This document shows, piece by piece, positions 20,521 through 33,014 of a stretch of DNA of 64,000 nt. A program made the position numbers and the translations under genes. Numbering within the stretch: the stretch's first letter is position 1; every line of letters starts with the position of its first letter. A model generated the notes under the pieces. The model did not search any database. It was given only the letters and a program-made list of their open reading frames with translations, and had not been told where the DNA came from. Origin of the DNA: Arabidopsis thaliana (taxonomy: Eukaryota; Streptophyta; Magnoliopsida; Brassicales; Brassicaceae). Location: NCBI RefSeq assembly GCF_000001735.4, contig NC_003071.7, positions 1,561,001-1,625,000 of the forward strand, in the 5' to 3' direction.

Positions 20521-23500
20521 TTAGATAGAGGCAAAGAGCAAAGATGCATTTGTTCCTCCAAAGCCAAACGAATTCGACATTGCTGTCCTAACTAACATCT
20601 TTTTCGAAGTGGTTAAAGGCATGAACCTCTTGTCGAAGATGGGATCTGGATTCTTGACATTCAGCGTCATAGGAGCAACCCCCTACCAAGTTTTTGCAGG
20701 TTCTGGTTAGGTCACTAAACCTTAATCATCACAACACAAAACTAAGAAATGAGAATGCTTACGTGATGTATAGCAAGGATACTGAAAATAGCTTCCACTG
20801 CTCCAGCTGCTCCAAGAAGATGACCAGTAGCCCCCTTCAATCAAAACAAGTCAAATTATTTACAGACAAAATTTAGCAGACATATAGTTATCACTTGGAC
20901 TACAACTTCAGTAACATCATGTCAATAAGAAAAATTATGTCTTTTTACCTTGGTGGAGGAGAATGCCAAGGTGCCTGAAGTAGCATGTTCAGAGAATACC
21001 GTCTTGATAGCTCTCGCTTCCACGGCATCGCCTAGAAATCGTGGATTTGTTATCAGAATCATCAGTTCAGTTTTTGTAAAACCAAAGAGAACCAAGACGA
21101 GGTTTCAATCTTTTTACCTATTGGGGTTGATGTTGCATGTGCGTTTACATAATCAATTTGGTTTGGACACAGACCAGACTGAAAAGTCATGGACATTTAA
21201 CCAAATCATTATAATTCAAACTGCTAAAGCCAAGATCATAAATGATCATCAACAGAAGTACCATAACAACAAAACTGCAGTTAACCAATGGCCGATGATT
21301 AATAATATGGAGGTTACCTGTCTTAAGGCACGCGTCATGGCCAAAACAGCTCCTTTTCCATCTTCAGGAGGTTGAGTAATATGGTGTGCATCGCCTATTT
21401 ATCATGAAGATTCATTCTTAATGAATTCATAATGTGCTTCACTATTATTATCTACGAGAGTAAAATTCGTTTTACTATTTATCTATGAGCTTAACCTGAC
21501 ATCCCATATCCACAAAGCTCAGCATAAATTTTTGCTCCTCGTCTTTTTGCATGCTCATATTCCTTTTGTCATAACCAGAAATCAAAAAAGTGTTTGGATT
21601 AAGACCAAAAAACGGCTGAGGGGATGACTATCCAAGATTCCAGAGTTTAAGTAAAGGACCATAAAATCTTACCTCTAATACTATAACCCCTGAACCTTCC
21701 CCTATCCTGCAACACCAAATCAAAAAAGATGGAATCAACATAAACAAAACAGGGTTTATTTTCACATAAACAACGAAGAATGTGACTTACACAAAACCAT
21801 CCCGGTCACAATCAAAAGGCCGTGAAGCTTCTTGTGGAGAAGAATTGAATTTAGTTGACAAAGCCCTTGATCTGAAAACAAAAAAAACAGGTTCAAAATT
21901 TCATTAAAAACATTTTTGTTTGTTGTGTCTGTGCCTATTTAAGATGCTGTAGCATAGTTTTTAGACATTAATGCGGTAAAAGTAAATAGTAATCTGCTGA
22001 CTTTGGACCATATGCCTTTATTTTCCAAGAAAGAAATGAGCTTTAAACACACAAAAAGCGTGTGAGACCGATCATTAGTTACCTAGAGAATCCAGCTACG
22101 GACAGAGCATCAATGCTAGACTCAGTTCCACCAGCCACCATAACATCTGCATCTCCAAATTGAATCATCCTAGTGGCATCGCCTATAGAATGTGCACCAG
22201 TTGCGCAAGCTGTCACAGCAGCATGATTTGGCCCCTATATTCAAAAGCATGGCAATGCTATGCAAACGGTTTACTACTTAAGAACATCAGAGGACTATTC
22301 TAGACACGTTAATAAAAAGTATGTTTAAATCCCATATCATTATCACCCCATTATCACAATGAGAAAGAGTTGCATAATTAAAACTCTCATTAAAAAAATC
22401 CAAATCAACCACCATTGGATAGTCTAAGATGTTCATACTCTTTTGCATAAAAGAAAACTGGAAAATTCAACACACCTGAAATCCATACTTCATGCTCACA
22501 TGACCAGATGCCATGTTTACCAATATTTTTGGAATGAAAAACGGACTAAGCCGCCGCAGCCTCTGCATCACCATAATCGTTGTTAAGTCTTACACGCAAC
22601 TAGGATAAGACAATCCTTAAGAGACTCTAATTCCTGAGAAAATGATGCATAGACAACAGAAAGGTTTAACCTTTTCACAAATCAGCTGCGCTGCCTCCAC
22701 AATATCACATATACTTCCAATTCCACCACCAATAGAGACTCCCTGGTATTACAAAATTTCAAAAATCAGAGAAACCAAATTAAAAAGCAGAAGTCCTCAT
22801 CATTTGATCTACAGATGAGGAAGACTTAACTGTTCTCTCTTTTTCTTCTTCTTCAGTTGGTAACCACTCTGCATCTCTCAAAGCTTCATCGGCAGCACAT
22901 ACAGCATATCCGATAAAATTCGCAACTGCCTCCAGGATTCAAAAACAACAATAACAAAACCTTTACTTTTTGCATATCTCTGACAAACAATATTAAGCTT
23001 CCAAAAGACAGAAAATGAGTAGCACTAATCCCAAAAATGGTTTCCTCCATGAGAAGGTACAAAGACATTGCTGCTCAGTGAGACAGTGTTGTCAATAGCA
23101 AGCAACACGTAAATGCTTCTAATCTAAAACTATATAATATGAGATGAGATTTGACTGTGTTCCTACTAATTATGTCCTTATAAGCTGCAAGCCAGTTTGT
23201 TTAAGAAGAAAGAGATACCTTAGAGTTTAGCCAAAGGGCTTCATCAAATTCACCAGGGTTTGATCCATAAGGCACAAAAGCAGCAACTTTAGAAGAAAGC
23301 TGATCAAAAGTATATAACTTTGTCTCTTCATCAAAAGACTTCATCTTGAGATCATCAAGAGTCAATCCTCTAATCCCACATTCTCCATCAATTAAACGCC
23401 TCCACGTTGTTTCAACGCCTCTACCAAGTGGAGTCACCATGCCTAGACCTACAGGAACAATGTCGAATCAGAGAAATTACAGAGATAAGTATATGTGAAT

Positions 23501-23635
23501 ACATGTACATGGAGAGAGAAGGAGACCAGTGACAACAACACGGCGATGTGAATGATAAGAAGAAGAAGTAGAGATGAAGCGGTTTAAGCGGAGGCGACTT
23601 GCGCTCAAGTGTCTACGGAGATTAGATGTCGCCAT
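20521..23635 (-). CDS. mtKAS: Mitochondrial beta-ketoacyl-ACP synthase (461 aa, 14 exons)
   Basis: Exons in coding order: 23527-23635, 23219-23448, 22831-22929, 22671-22742, 22476-22562, 22083-22234, 21791-21871, 21673-21706, 21496-21562, 21318-21394, 21118-21178, 20949-21031, 20763-20834, 20521-20682; the sum is 462 codons with stop. The condensing enzyme elongates acyl-ACP with malonyl-ACP in mitochondrial fatty acid synthesis, which supplies octanoyl-ACP for lipoate and longer chains. The Cys-His-His triad is visible in [10 protein letters not shown] (exon 6), [11 protein letters not shown] (exon 11) and [12 protein letters not shown] (exons 12-13); the Gly-rich tail [12 protein letters not shown] is present. 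The N-terminus, [20 protein letters not shown], is Arg/Ser-rich with no acids, a mitochondrial presequence. All junctions are GT-AG. Recalled as At2g04540. Confidence 0.96.
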
Positions 23636-23872
23636 TTCACAGCGACGGTGACGGAGACGACGGCGATGATGGGACTTTTTAGAATTTATCAGGGATTTAA
23701 ATTCGTCCTCTAGATATGAAGTTAACCAATGGTTTAATCATATTTAACCAATCGGTTAAGCCGGAAATTAATTGATTCTTGCAAATAATCGTTAACCAGA
23801 CTGATTAATCATCAAACCGTGCACTGTAGGAGCTTTTCGAGTCAAACGCGACAACAATGGAATGGTTATTTA

Positions 23873-24600
23873 CAATGTTTTCATGCCCGACTCGGACCGT
23901 CCGGTCCGACTGGTTGATCGTGATCCGAACATTTTTCCGGTTTGGATAAAGTGCTAAAACCCGACAAGTTCAAAAACGAAAAAACCCCACAAAAACTCAC
24001 CATTAACCCATGACCTGGTGAACCGGTTGAACCAGTCGGGTGTCGGTTTTAAAAAACTCTCTTCATTTTGAAATAAAATATAGGATTTTATACTTTATTT
24101 AATCATTTTTAAAAAAAATTTCAGTTGTTAAACTCATTTGATATTTTAAATTTCGACGAAGACTTCACAGTGCCGTCTTAAAAAATAAATCGAATGGTGA
24201 GTGAGACACCCGGTATTAATTGTGTGAATTCACAATATTTTATTAGTTTATTTTCGGCATTGGTAATCTCCTACTATATTTGTTACAGTATTAAACATTT
24301 AGTTGGATTTAAAAAGTTTAATCACATTATTATTGTTTGATATTATATATTATATATATATATATATTATTTTTTTTGGTGTAAATGATTTTACTTTTTA
24401 TTAAACATAATCTGATTTTATATTTTATAAACATGATATGATTATTTTTGTTTTTAAATTTATAAAAATTCTAAAACTCTAAAATCTCTATTAAAAAAAA
24501 AAAAAAAAAATTGATTCGTGGTTCAACCTGGTTGACCCAATGACCCAGTAACCAAGAAGGTAGTCCGGTTCATTGTCCGGGTCGGGTTTAAAAACATTGG
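23873..24600. mobile_element. Terminal-inverted-repeat DNA element, family undetermined (about 730 bp)
   Basis: The left end CAATGTTTTCATGCCCGAC matches the inverted right end CAATGTTTTTAAACCCGAC, and subterminal parts pair too (GGTTGAACCAGTCGGG at 24025 against the region near 24510-24545). The centre is AT-rich with a (TA)n tract near 24345-24368. No target-site duplication was found. It lies in the upstream region of mtKAS. Confidence 0.65.
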
Positions 24601-24603
24601 ACT

Positions 24604-24666
24604 TCAAGGTAAATCTCTAATAGTTCTGATATATGTGACATTAATGGTTCTGATATATGTGACATT
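24604..24666 (+). repeat. Short tandem duplication
   Basis: The block GGTTCTGATATATGTGACATT occurs twice, head to tail, after AATAG and AATG. Remaining DNA to about 25570 shows no gene; short frames there lack motifs. Confidence 0.5.
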
Positions 24667-25569
24667 CAATTTTGAAGAAGAAAGTCTCTAAGGTTTGTGC
24701 TTTGACGGAAGAGTATGGAGCTTCAAAAAATTAACCTTCTAATCGGATTAGATCTCAAGATCTAAAAATTCAATAGAGATATGGAAGTTTAAGAAAGCGC
24801 ATGAAGATCTATTAAAGCATGGTATTGTGGAAAAGATTATAACAAAAAGAACTGAATCATTTATTCTCAGTAGAAATCAAAAGAGATTTGGTTGCTTATT
24901 TGAGAATCGTTAATTTTTCCACATGATTACCAGGTCAAGAAAGAATCATTCGACTGTTCTCTCTTTGCCGGCGAATATTCCAATCCGGCGATAGACAAAA
25001 CAGAGATGACGAGTTGGACGCGTGTAAACAAGTCAATGAAATTCATTTGTACGGCACCACGTTTAGAGATGACAGAGTGTGTTGCTTTGCCTAAGAGTTT
25101 TCTTGTTGGGCTTGGTTTTCATTTTTAGGCCTTGTTATAAATAATGGCCCATGTTTGTTTTGGTTTACTAGTGTCCGGTTTTTTTGGCTCTATTAATAAT
25201 AATCTATGTTGCATGGGAACTCTTCCCGTAGTGCGTTTCTCGTTTTCGAAACGTTTCGGAAACGAAATTAGACGATTAATATTGGTATAATGGGCGTTCA
25301 ATGTGGAATTAGGCGAATTTGTTGATTCGTGAATTGATTCACTGCAAATAAGCATCAAAATCAATCGATTTTGAACACCTAACATGACATATTTGCCTCT
25401 TTGTGCAGCTAGTCTTGTTGTCTCAGGAATATATCATCCACAAACATTAAAAAACAAGCGAATCTCTGAAATAATTGTAAGTCATGTCCAAGTATTTGAA
25501 AGTTTTGTAGATTTTTGGTGTTTTTATACTATAGATCTTCTAGTTTGTTTATTGTATTAGTTGTTGCTT

Positions 25570-25852
25570 TCTTTAGGGTTGGTATATAAATGGTAGAGAT
25601 ATACTCTGTTTGTGGAGAGTGTGAACAAAATGATAAGTTTTAGTGGGTTTTCTTGTAGACACAAACAAAGGTGGATCCCTTTGTGAGGTAGATGAGAATA
25701 TCTCATTCAAGGGCTTAGTTGAGAGTGTCATTGAAGATTTCAGATTTGATCCGGTGAGCGACGAAGTCGTCGGGTTTTTCGAAGGCAAAGCTGTTGGATT
25801 TGGAAGAAATGAGATTAGATATTGTGTATTTTCTATATTTTATTTTAATTAA
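25570..25852 (+). mobile_element. Possible MuDR/VANDAL transposase N-terminal fragment
   Basis: Plus-strand reading gives YSVCGECEQ, then FLVDTNKGGSLCEVDENISF and KGLVESVIEDFRFDP. This layout (CGEW-like start, a V-D-G block, then a helical SL-x-L-V-x-EDF) resembles the N-terminal domain of MULE transposases. It is broken and truncated. The assignment is by eye and modest. Confidence 0.4.
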
Positions 25853-26365
25853 TTTTTAGAGGATTAAAATTTTTGTGTGCTATTTGTACAAGTTTTAAAA
25901 GAATGTGTCATTTTTGCAATAATAAACCTTTTTAGTGTCATTTATGTCAATCTCCTATATTTTAACACTTATAGCGAATTATAAATTTACAAATTGTTAC
26001 AAATAAGTGAATTATTTTTATGGTGGATATAAATATAAATAGTAGATTATTTTTAAACTTGTAAAGTGATCAAAATACTAAATAGTAAAGAGACAAAAGA
26101 GGAGAAAAATGTTTTATTACTTCTCTTGTAATTGAAATAATGAATGTCATTTACAACGATCGAAATCGTTTATGTAGACGTAAAAAAGTTAATTACTATG
26201 CATACATAATGACAATGAATTCTACATAATTTGCGTAACATTTATTATATATATATATGTACATATATTTTTGACGTTGCGAGAAGTCACATTTATTAAA
26301 TTTTGTAAAATAAATAATTTAATTTCAGTTTCCCTTATCAAATACTGTTCTCGTATTTAATAAAG
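25853..26365. other. AT-rich intergenic DNA
   Basis: No gene. Contains a (TA)n microsatellite near 26246-26262. Confidence 0.4.
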
Positions 26366-26378
26366 TTTAAATAACTTT

Positions 26379-26646
26379 TTACAAACTGTTCAGACCTGGT
26401 GAATATAGTGTCTTCTCCAACCGAATGGACGACTTTCTCAGAGTATTTGGAGGAATTACGGAACAATAAGAAAGAATTCACAAGTTTTTCTTCATCTTTA
26501 ATTTTTGGTAGTGTAAATATTATAGCGGATTCTTTGACAAGAAAAATCCGTATCGAACCGCATCATATTACCTATGTAAACAACATTTCTTAGGAATGAC
26601 TCTTTTAAGCTAAATTATTAGCGGTCGACAACAAAAATAAAAGAAA
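26379..26646 (+). mobile_element. 5'-truncated LINE, RNase H tail (268 bp)
   Basis: Plus-strand reading DLVNIVSSPTEWTTFSEYLE, then RNNKKEFTSFS and ADSLTRKIRIEPHHITYVN, the C-terminal end of the plant LINE RNase H domain, followed by an A-rich 3' end. A 13-bp target-site duplication TTTAAATAACTTT lies at 26366-26378 and 26647-26659. Same family as the 33015-33218 copy (shared RIEPHHIT motif). Confidence 0.8.
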
Positions 26647-26659
26647 TTTAAATAACTTT

Positions 26660-27537
26660 ATTATTTAAACTTTTACTTTACCCTTTAAAACCAAGTTAAC
26701 ATAATAATAAGTATGAAATTAGCATAAAACAATATCCCTAACAGAATTAGCAAAATCCAATCATTAAATGGACTATATATGGAAACCTGCCTCTACAGTT
26801 GTTCTTGAGATCAAAAACATCCTCTGTTGTCACCTCGATCTCTTATCAAGAGCTCAACAGATCATCCGCCCATGTCCATCTCTCCTTGTCACTTGGTTTG
26901 GCGTTTTTCAGTAGAAGATTCAGTTGGTTTCTCTTCTGGACCTGGAGCCTTGTTTCGGTTTTTGGCATTTTGCCATCTATTTGGACATGCGGCCTAATTT
27001 CGGTTTTTATTGTGTATTTGGGCCTGTAACTTTATTTAAACGTTTTGTCATGTATATTGATTTAATATTATTGGAAATTTAAAATTAAATAAAAAAATGG
27101 ACTATATACTTAAATAAAAAAAAAAAATTCTTTTTTATTTTTACTGTAAATCCTGAACAAAAAAAAAGAAAAGTAAATCTGCAATAAATGGCTCAGTTAA
27201 CAATTTTGACTCAGTTAGAGATCCTCTCTCTCCCGTATCTATTACAGAACCTGTTAAACTGAGAGACTGTTTAAAGAAGATTTACATAAATCTAAACTCC
27301 ACGTGGCACGTATCTATCCGAATCAGTATTAATCCCATCGAAGAAGAAAACAATTCTTCATACAAAAAAAACTCTCTTCTCAAGTCTCTCCTTCTTCTCC
27401 GTCCTTCCCAATTCTTCCGTTCAAACAAATTTCTCCAAACCCAAACCCTAATTTCCTCCGTCTGTGAAATCAAGGGTTTTCTCTGATCTGGGTTTTGATC
27501 AGAAATCAGATCTAGGTTTAATTTTCGAAATCAAATT
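26660..27537. other. Upstream region of IBR5
   Basis: No gene supported; a hydrophobic 76-residue frame (26799-27029) lacks homology. The CT-rich stretch at 27340-27440 and the following DNA are the likely IBR5 promoter and 5' UTR. Confidence 0.5.
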
Positions 27538-28838
27538 ATGAGGAAGAGAGAAAGAGAGAACCCTTGTTCGATTTGTGGGCATTACCATAAGTACGAGGAA
27601 GGAGAAGTATGTGGAGTCTGTGGTCACTGTATGCCTGTTTCTTCCGATACGGTGGCGCCGCAACAAGTCCACGTCAGTGCTTTTCCGTCGGAGATTCTCC
27701 CTGAGTTTCTTTACCTCGGTAGTTACGACAACGCTTCTCGCTCTGAGCTTCTTAAGACTCAAGGAATCTCTCGTGTTCTTAATGTGAGTTTCTTTGCTTT
27801 GATTTTGAATTCATGAATTGCTTTTGTTTTAAACATTGATGATGACCCTTAAGAAAAAGATAAGATCTTTGAATCTTTGAATCGGTTTGTTTAGTTAGGG
27901 TTTTGCCTTGTAGATGAATCTTTCTTATACTTATACGTTTTGTTGACTTATGGTTTCTGTTAAAGTTCCTGTTATGGTAATAGAGAGGAATGTGTTGTTT
28001 ACTATTTGTTGGTATTGACTCTGTTTTTGTTACTCTGTTTCAGACGGTTCCTATGTGCCAGAATCTCTACAGGAATTCATTCACTTATCATGGTCTTGAT
28101 AATGAAAAAGTTTTACAGTTTGATGATGCTATTAAGTTCTTAGGTATGTTGATTCTATCTCAAGTTTCTAGATTTCATCTTTATGATTTTTTCTTGACGG
28201 TCTTGCTTTGTGTAGACCAATGTGAGAAGGACAAGGCACGTGTTCTTGTGCATTGCATGTCTGGGAAAAGTAGGTGAGTACATTTATCATTCTCTTACTC
28301 TCATCCTAAACTTGCGGCTGCTTTCTTATGATTACCATTAATTATTTAGACTAATAGAGTGATATGTTTTGTGTTTCGATTACATGACAGATCACCAGCG
28401 GTTGTTGTAGCGTACTTGATGAAACGAAAAGGGTGGAGACTCGCTGAGAGTCATCAGTGGGTTAAACAACGGAGACCAAGCACTGACATAAGTCCAGGCA
28501 AGTACTTAGACTTTGGATTAGAAACTTACTTATTGTTCTTGAAACTGTTACTCATTGCTTTTTCTTTGTACACAGAGTTTTACCAACAACTGCAGGAGTT
28601 TGAGCAGGGGATATTCGGATCTGAGATGATGTCGGCGATGAATATTAATGATGCTCCAACGTTTGGGTTTGGTTTCCCTAAGATTGATAATCAAGCACAA
28701 GCTCCTGTGTTCAACAATGCTCCTACTTCTTCTATATTTTCATCTCCTGCTTCAAGTATCCCTCCTCAGGAGTTCACTTTTGGAGCAACTCCACCAAAGC
28801 CAACAACTGGTGGTGATATTGCAATGGATGGCTCTTAG
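27538..28838 (+). CDS. IBR5: Dual-specificity phosphatase IBR5 (257 aa, 5 exons)
   Basis: Exons 27538-27783, 28044-28143, 28216-28273, 28391-28497 and 28576-28838 give 258 codons with stop. IBR5 is an atypical dual-specificity protein phosphatase needed for auxin and ABA responses; MPK12 is a reported substrate. Visible are an N-terminal zinc-like CSICGHYHKYEEGEVCGVCG (about residues 10-29), the FLYLGSYDNA substrate-pocket start (about 57), and the catalytic loop HCMSGKSRSP (HCxxGxxRS, exons 3-4) with the general-acid region D-Q-C-E-K-D upstream. The C-terminal ~85 residues are low-complexity, Pro/Ser/Phe-rich. The last intron has a GC donor (CCAG|GCAAGT), is 78 nt and contains no stop, so retention would add 26 residues in frame. 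Recalled as At2g04550. Confidence 0.95.
28498..28575 (+). other. GC-AG intron of IBR5, in-frame if retained
   Basis: Donor AG|GCAAGT, acceptor ACACAG. The length of 78 nt is divisible by three and the frame through it stays open (begins GKYLDFGLETYLLF). GC donors are about 1 percent of plant introns and are often alternatively spliced. Confidence 0.85.
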
Positions 28839-29340
28839 AACCAGATAATCATATACTCTTGCAAGAATTTTCATCAACAAATATACTGTTGTGAGAATGT
28901 TTCTTTTTCTTTTTTGTACATGGAGATTGGTGCATTGCTTGAGAGAGTTTGGGGTTTGAGAACATGAGATTGGAAGCATCTTTGTCTGGTTTATTCCTCA
29001 CTCTCCCACAATTCTGTATCGATCTTTACAGCGAAATATACTATTAAACCAGTTATGACAAGCCACACTAGTAGGATCTTATCTGTTTCTGCAAAGCAGA
29101 TAAGCTTAGACATTCAATACTTTCACTTTATCCTTTTATGCTTTCGAAAGCCCTTTTTGACTGTTTGTCTTAGACTGCAAACCAAATAAGCTGAGACATT
29201 CTAATCTACATGGATCATTTCGCCTTTAACTGTAATTTACCATATGTTAGAACTCTTATGAAAAAAATTCAACCTTAGATTATAGCAAGTATCTCAGCGT
29301 ACTCTAGTATCAAACAAAGGCATGTGACTCACGATAGTTT
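28839..29340. other. Convergent 3' flanks of IBR5 and LpxB
   Basis: About 500 bp holding both 3' UTRs. No further gene seen. Confidence 0.5.
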
Positions 29341-31667
29341 TTAACGCCTGGCATAACTAAGAATAGTCGAAGCTGCTAAAATGCTTGGCGTATATCGATG
29401 AGATTCCAAACCAGTGCAATGAATTGAGTTGCCCATTCTGCTTTCTGACGGATGCAAGAGCTGTATCAACTTCTCAGCACCAACAACTTGTCTTTCTCTC
29501 ATCTTTTCATCCAAGAGTAGTCTCCTACAGTTTCAAACAACATCTCACGTCATCATCATGCCCATTTCTCAATTGCCAGATAACAAAATATAAAGTAAAA
29601 GTGGGTGAAAAGAAAAAGATATACTCTAGTATCGATGCGAGATTTGAAGGGTTACAAGCTTGAAACAAAGCTTCAGGAATGATTGGGGAGTCTAGGAGAA
29701 TGTTTGGGAGAGAAATATAAGGTATCTTGGCTTTGTAACGGATTAATAGCTCTGTTAGAAAATGTGCTCGGTAAGCAACAAGGGAAGGTAGATGAGCAAG
29801 CTGCAACTCAACAGCAACTGTTCCTGAAGTGCATAATGCAGCCTGACTCGCCTGTTATTATGGAACACCGCAAAATGAGAGGAGTAAACAGATGAGACAC
29901 TTAGAACGAGGTTTCAAAGACTTACGCCAAAGGCATCATATTTAAGCTGAGTGGATCCACTAGGGACTAGTATTGCTGGAACTGGCCACTCACTGAAGGA
30001 TTCTCCAATGTAATGATCAACTTGATTATTGGATGCGACGTGGATAAGCGTTACTAGTTTTGGAAACGGATCTTTGAGTAGCTTCATTGCTTTGGAAAAT
30101 ATGGGTAGCATTCTTTCAACTTCTTGTAATCTGCTCCCCGGTAGAACCGAAATGACAGTGGAGTCTTGTTTCATGAAAAGTTATGCAATGCAGCAGAAGA
30201 ACAATGAGATATCAATAAAAGTAGATATCCAATCTGTAGAAAAGTTAAATCATTTTGATAAACTTCACATTACCAGAAGGTATTGAGTGTTCGCTAAAAC
30301 TCAAGCCTTCAAGTTTCAGTTCCTGAGGCTTGCACCTTCTCACCTGTGGCAGAAAAGAGCACCATTTCACTTAGAATTCTGACAGAGTGTCATAGAAACT
30401 GAGGTAATTCAAGAAGAAGAAGAAGAAAACGCATACAAGGTCGAACTCAGAAGCATCCTCAAGAACAGGATGTCCAACAAACGTTGCTTCAACCCCATGC
30501 TCCCTACAAACCCTTTCCTCGTTCGGAAGAATGCAGAAAAGATGATCAACGAATTCAGACAGACCTCCAAGTCTTGACTCTCCTCCTTTCCAAGCCCAGA
30601 ACGACGGTGCGACATAGTGAAAATGCACAGAACAATTTTCCAACCGCTGCTGCTTGTATCTAGCTGCAAAGCCAAAAAGCATTCCTCCATTGTCCTACAT
30701 GATATATATGACTTCATTCAGGAATGTTTGGCTTCAAAAAGCCATTTCTAAGGTTCCTATTTCTCTACTTTTTCAACTTCTACTACAGAAAACAAAATCA
30801 AGGACATCATCCTAGAGATTAGTGTCAAATTACGCAAAAACATGTTCCTACTGGAGAAGAAGCTTCCATACATAAATCTTGGTACTATTCAAGAAAACTG
30901 TGCTTTTCGAAAACCACAATGAAGCTTTGAATTTAGTATGTCTTAGTCGTTAAGCGACACTGTTTAGCAAGCATTCTATTCACTAAAGCTCAATGATTCT
31001 CTCGTACAAGTTTGATGAAACAAGTTTTGTGTTGTTTACCTCGTAACTCCTTAAGTAAACGGAAAGAGAAGCCCTTTGAATCAACAGTCACAACAACATG
31101 TGGCTTAAACTTAACCGCAGCATCAATAGTCTCCTTCAACTTCACCTAGTATCTCAAAAACTAGACTAGTCAATCAAAAGAATCTAGAGTAGCTTTATAT
31201 CAAACCATTCAAAAGGTTACTCACACGGAATTTATACAAATGTGGCAAAAGCTCCCATACACCCATTACAGCCAAATCCTCCATTGGAAACAACGAATTC
31301 AATCCTTTCTTGCACATCAAGGATCTATCAATTTGTAAGAAGCAAAGATACAAATGTTCCAACTTTATGAAATTTTCAATTGAGAATCAAAACTTTTCAT
31401 AAGAAACTTCTAAATTGGGGGAAACCCAAGTGCTTACCCTCCAACTCCATTGAAACGGATGGGTAAAGGAGAGAGCTTTTTAAGCGAGGACATAAGACGA
31501 GAACCGATGTTATCGCCGGAAACTTCGCCGGAGACGATGAAAACTCTGAGCTCCCCATCGATTGCAGCCTTGTCAATCACCGATTTAGCAGCTTGAAATG
31601 ATGAGTATCTCTTAGTGAATGTTGAGAGAGGGAAACGAAGTTTGCTCTTTGTAATCTGAAACATCAT
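29341..31667 (-). CDS. LPXB: Lipid A disaccharide synthase LpxB-like, mitochondrial (460 aa, 8 exons)
   Basis: Exons in coding order: 31438-31667, 31225-31324, 31040-31145, 30437-30663, 30274-30343, 29926-30164, 29625-29851, 29341-29524; 461 codons with stop. The GT-B glycosyltransferase (family GT19) joins UDP-diacylglucosamine and lipid X to tetraacyl disaccharide 1-phosphate. Family marks: VFIVSGEVSGDNIG (residues about 41-54), DLAVMGVWELLPHL, HYVAPSFWAWK, FVGHPVLED, ISVLPGSRLQEVERMLPIF (UDP-sugar site), ALCTSGTVAVELQL and YISLPNILLDSPIIPEALFQ. The first ~30 residues are basic and Ser/Thr-rich, a mitochondrial presequence. Arabidopsis keeps LpxA, C, D, B and K, reported in mitochondria. 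Either adjacent ATG (31667 or 31664) could start. Recalled as At2g04560. Confidence 0.94.
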
Positions 31668-31952
31668 TTCGGAGAAGAGAGAGAATCAAAAACTCTGAAA
31701 GAGTGAAAGTGACGTTGTTAAACAATGAACTGCGATGAAAGCAAGATTTCTCATGGGGACTTTAATGGGCCTCTTAAGCCCACTTCTTATCAGCATGTTA
31801 TTGAGGCCCATCAGTCATAGTGATACTTGTTTAGGAGACAGTGATAGTTATAGACTTACAGTGAGTGATTGTAGATGTTGAATGGCCTATGTTTATTGTT
31901 TTTGGATCTAAAACTTATCAAGTAAGAGTTTTTTTCTTCTGTTAAATTAGTA

Positions 31953-32209
31953 CTCCATCTGTTCTTTTTTGTTTGATTGTTTAGAAAAAAAAATTGTTTA
32001 AAAAAGATTATTTTTTAGGTTTTCAATGCAATAATTGTTAGTTATAATTGATAAATTGTAAACTTCGATACAAATTATTAAATATTATTGGTTTAGAGTT
32101 ATTGAAAATTGTAAATCACGAAAAACAGTAAATTTAAAAGCAACATTTCATATGTTTTCTTAATATTTGTGTTTTTCCTAAAGGATCAAACAAAAAGGAA
32201 CAGATTGAG
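31953..32209. mobile_element. Stowaway-like MITE (257 bp)
   Basis: Terminal inverted repeats CTCCATCTGTTCTTTTTTG and, inverted, CTCAATCTGTTCCTTTTTG, flanked by TA at 31951-31952 and 32210-32211. AT-rich interior, no coding. Terminal sequence is related to the 9108-9338 MITE. Confidence 0.8.
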
Positions 32210-32211
32210 TA

Positions 32212-32991
32212 TTACTTAGGATAAGTTTGGGGTTTATAGCAAAAAGTTTGATATTTGGGGCTTATAGCAAAAAGTTGGACTGACAATTATAAAAATAGTA
32301 ACCAAGACTATCAAAATATTTGATAAATTTAGCTTATCTTTTTATTAACCTTTAGGATTCTGATTTTCTTAAACTAACTTTTTTTTAAGGTTGGTCATAT
32401 GGATAAAAAAGATTAAACTGTTCAATTTTGGGTTGTCTGAAATCTATATAAAAGAAAAGCTACAAACACAAAAGCTTATTATTCCAAAAACTCTTTAAAT
32501 TTATTTTCTCTTTAAGGGAAAAATAGATAATTGACTTATTCATCACACCATTTCTGCTTTTAGATATTTGTGAAATCCTCTCTATGTTTCTTAATCGTCT
32601 CATTTAATCCCGGCGATAGTAAATATTGTAATAAAAGAGATACACTTCCAATCATACTTTGGAGGAATGACATGGTCTCATAATTAAGTCATGTTGTTGG
32701 ATGTTTCGTGTTTTTCGTCCTAATTTATTTGTTATGTTTCTTGTTGTGGGCTTTAGTTTAAAGAGCTATGTTCATGTACTTCAGTTCTCATTTTGGCTAT
32801 AAAACATATACTTCATGATCACTAAAAATGCAAAAAGGGTGAACTTATATCACATCACATCAAATTCTTGCATTTAACAACGTTAAGGCGATGGAATTTG
32901 ATAAAACTATGAAAATGTTACTTACATCAAACTTTAAAAGCAAAAATATCATTTATTTTTCCAAAGTTAATCTTAATATTTTGATGGAGAT
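32212..32991. other. AT-rich intergenic DNA
   Basis: No gene recognised. A short direct repeat (AGTTTG-GG-TTATAGCAAAAAGTT) occurs near 32224-32276. Confidence 0.4.
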
Positions 32992-33014
32992 AGGATTAAA
33001 TCTAAGGTCCTTCA

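Noticed and set aside
23873-24600. Assignment of the inverted-repeat element to hAT
   Set aside because: Ends start CAATGTTTT rather than TAGGG/CAGGG, and no 8-bp target duplication is visible.
26799-27029. Hydrophobic 76-codon plus-strand frame as a membrane peptide
   Set aside because: No homology, no conserved start context, and rich in T-runs that produce Phe/Leu by composition.
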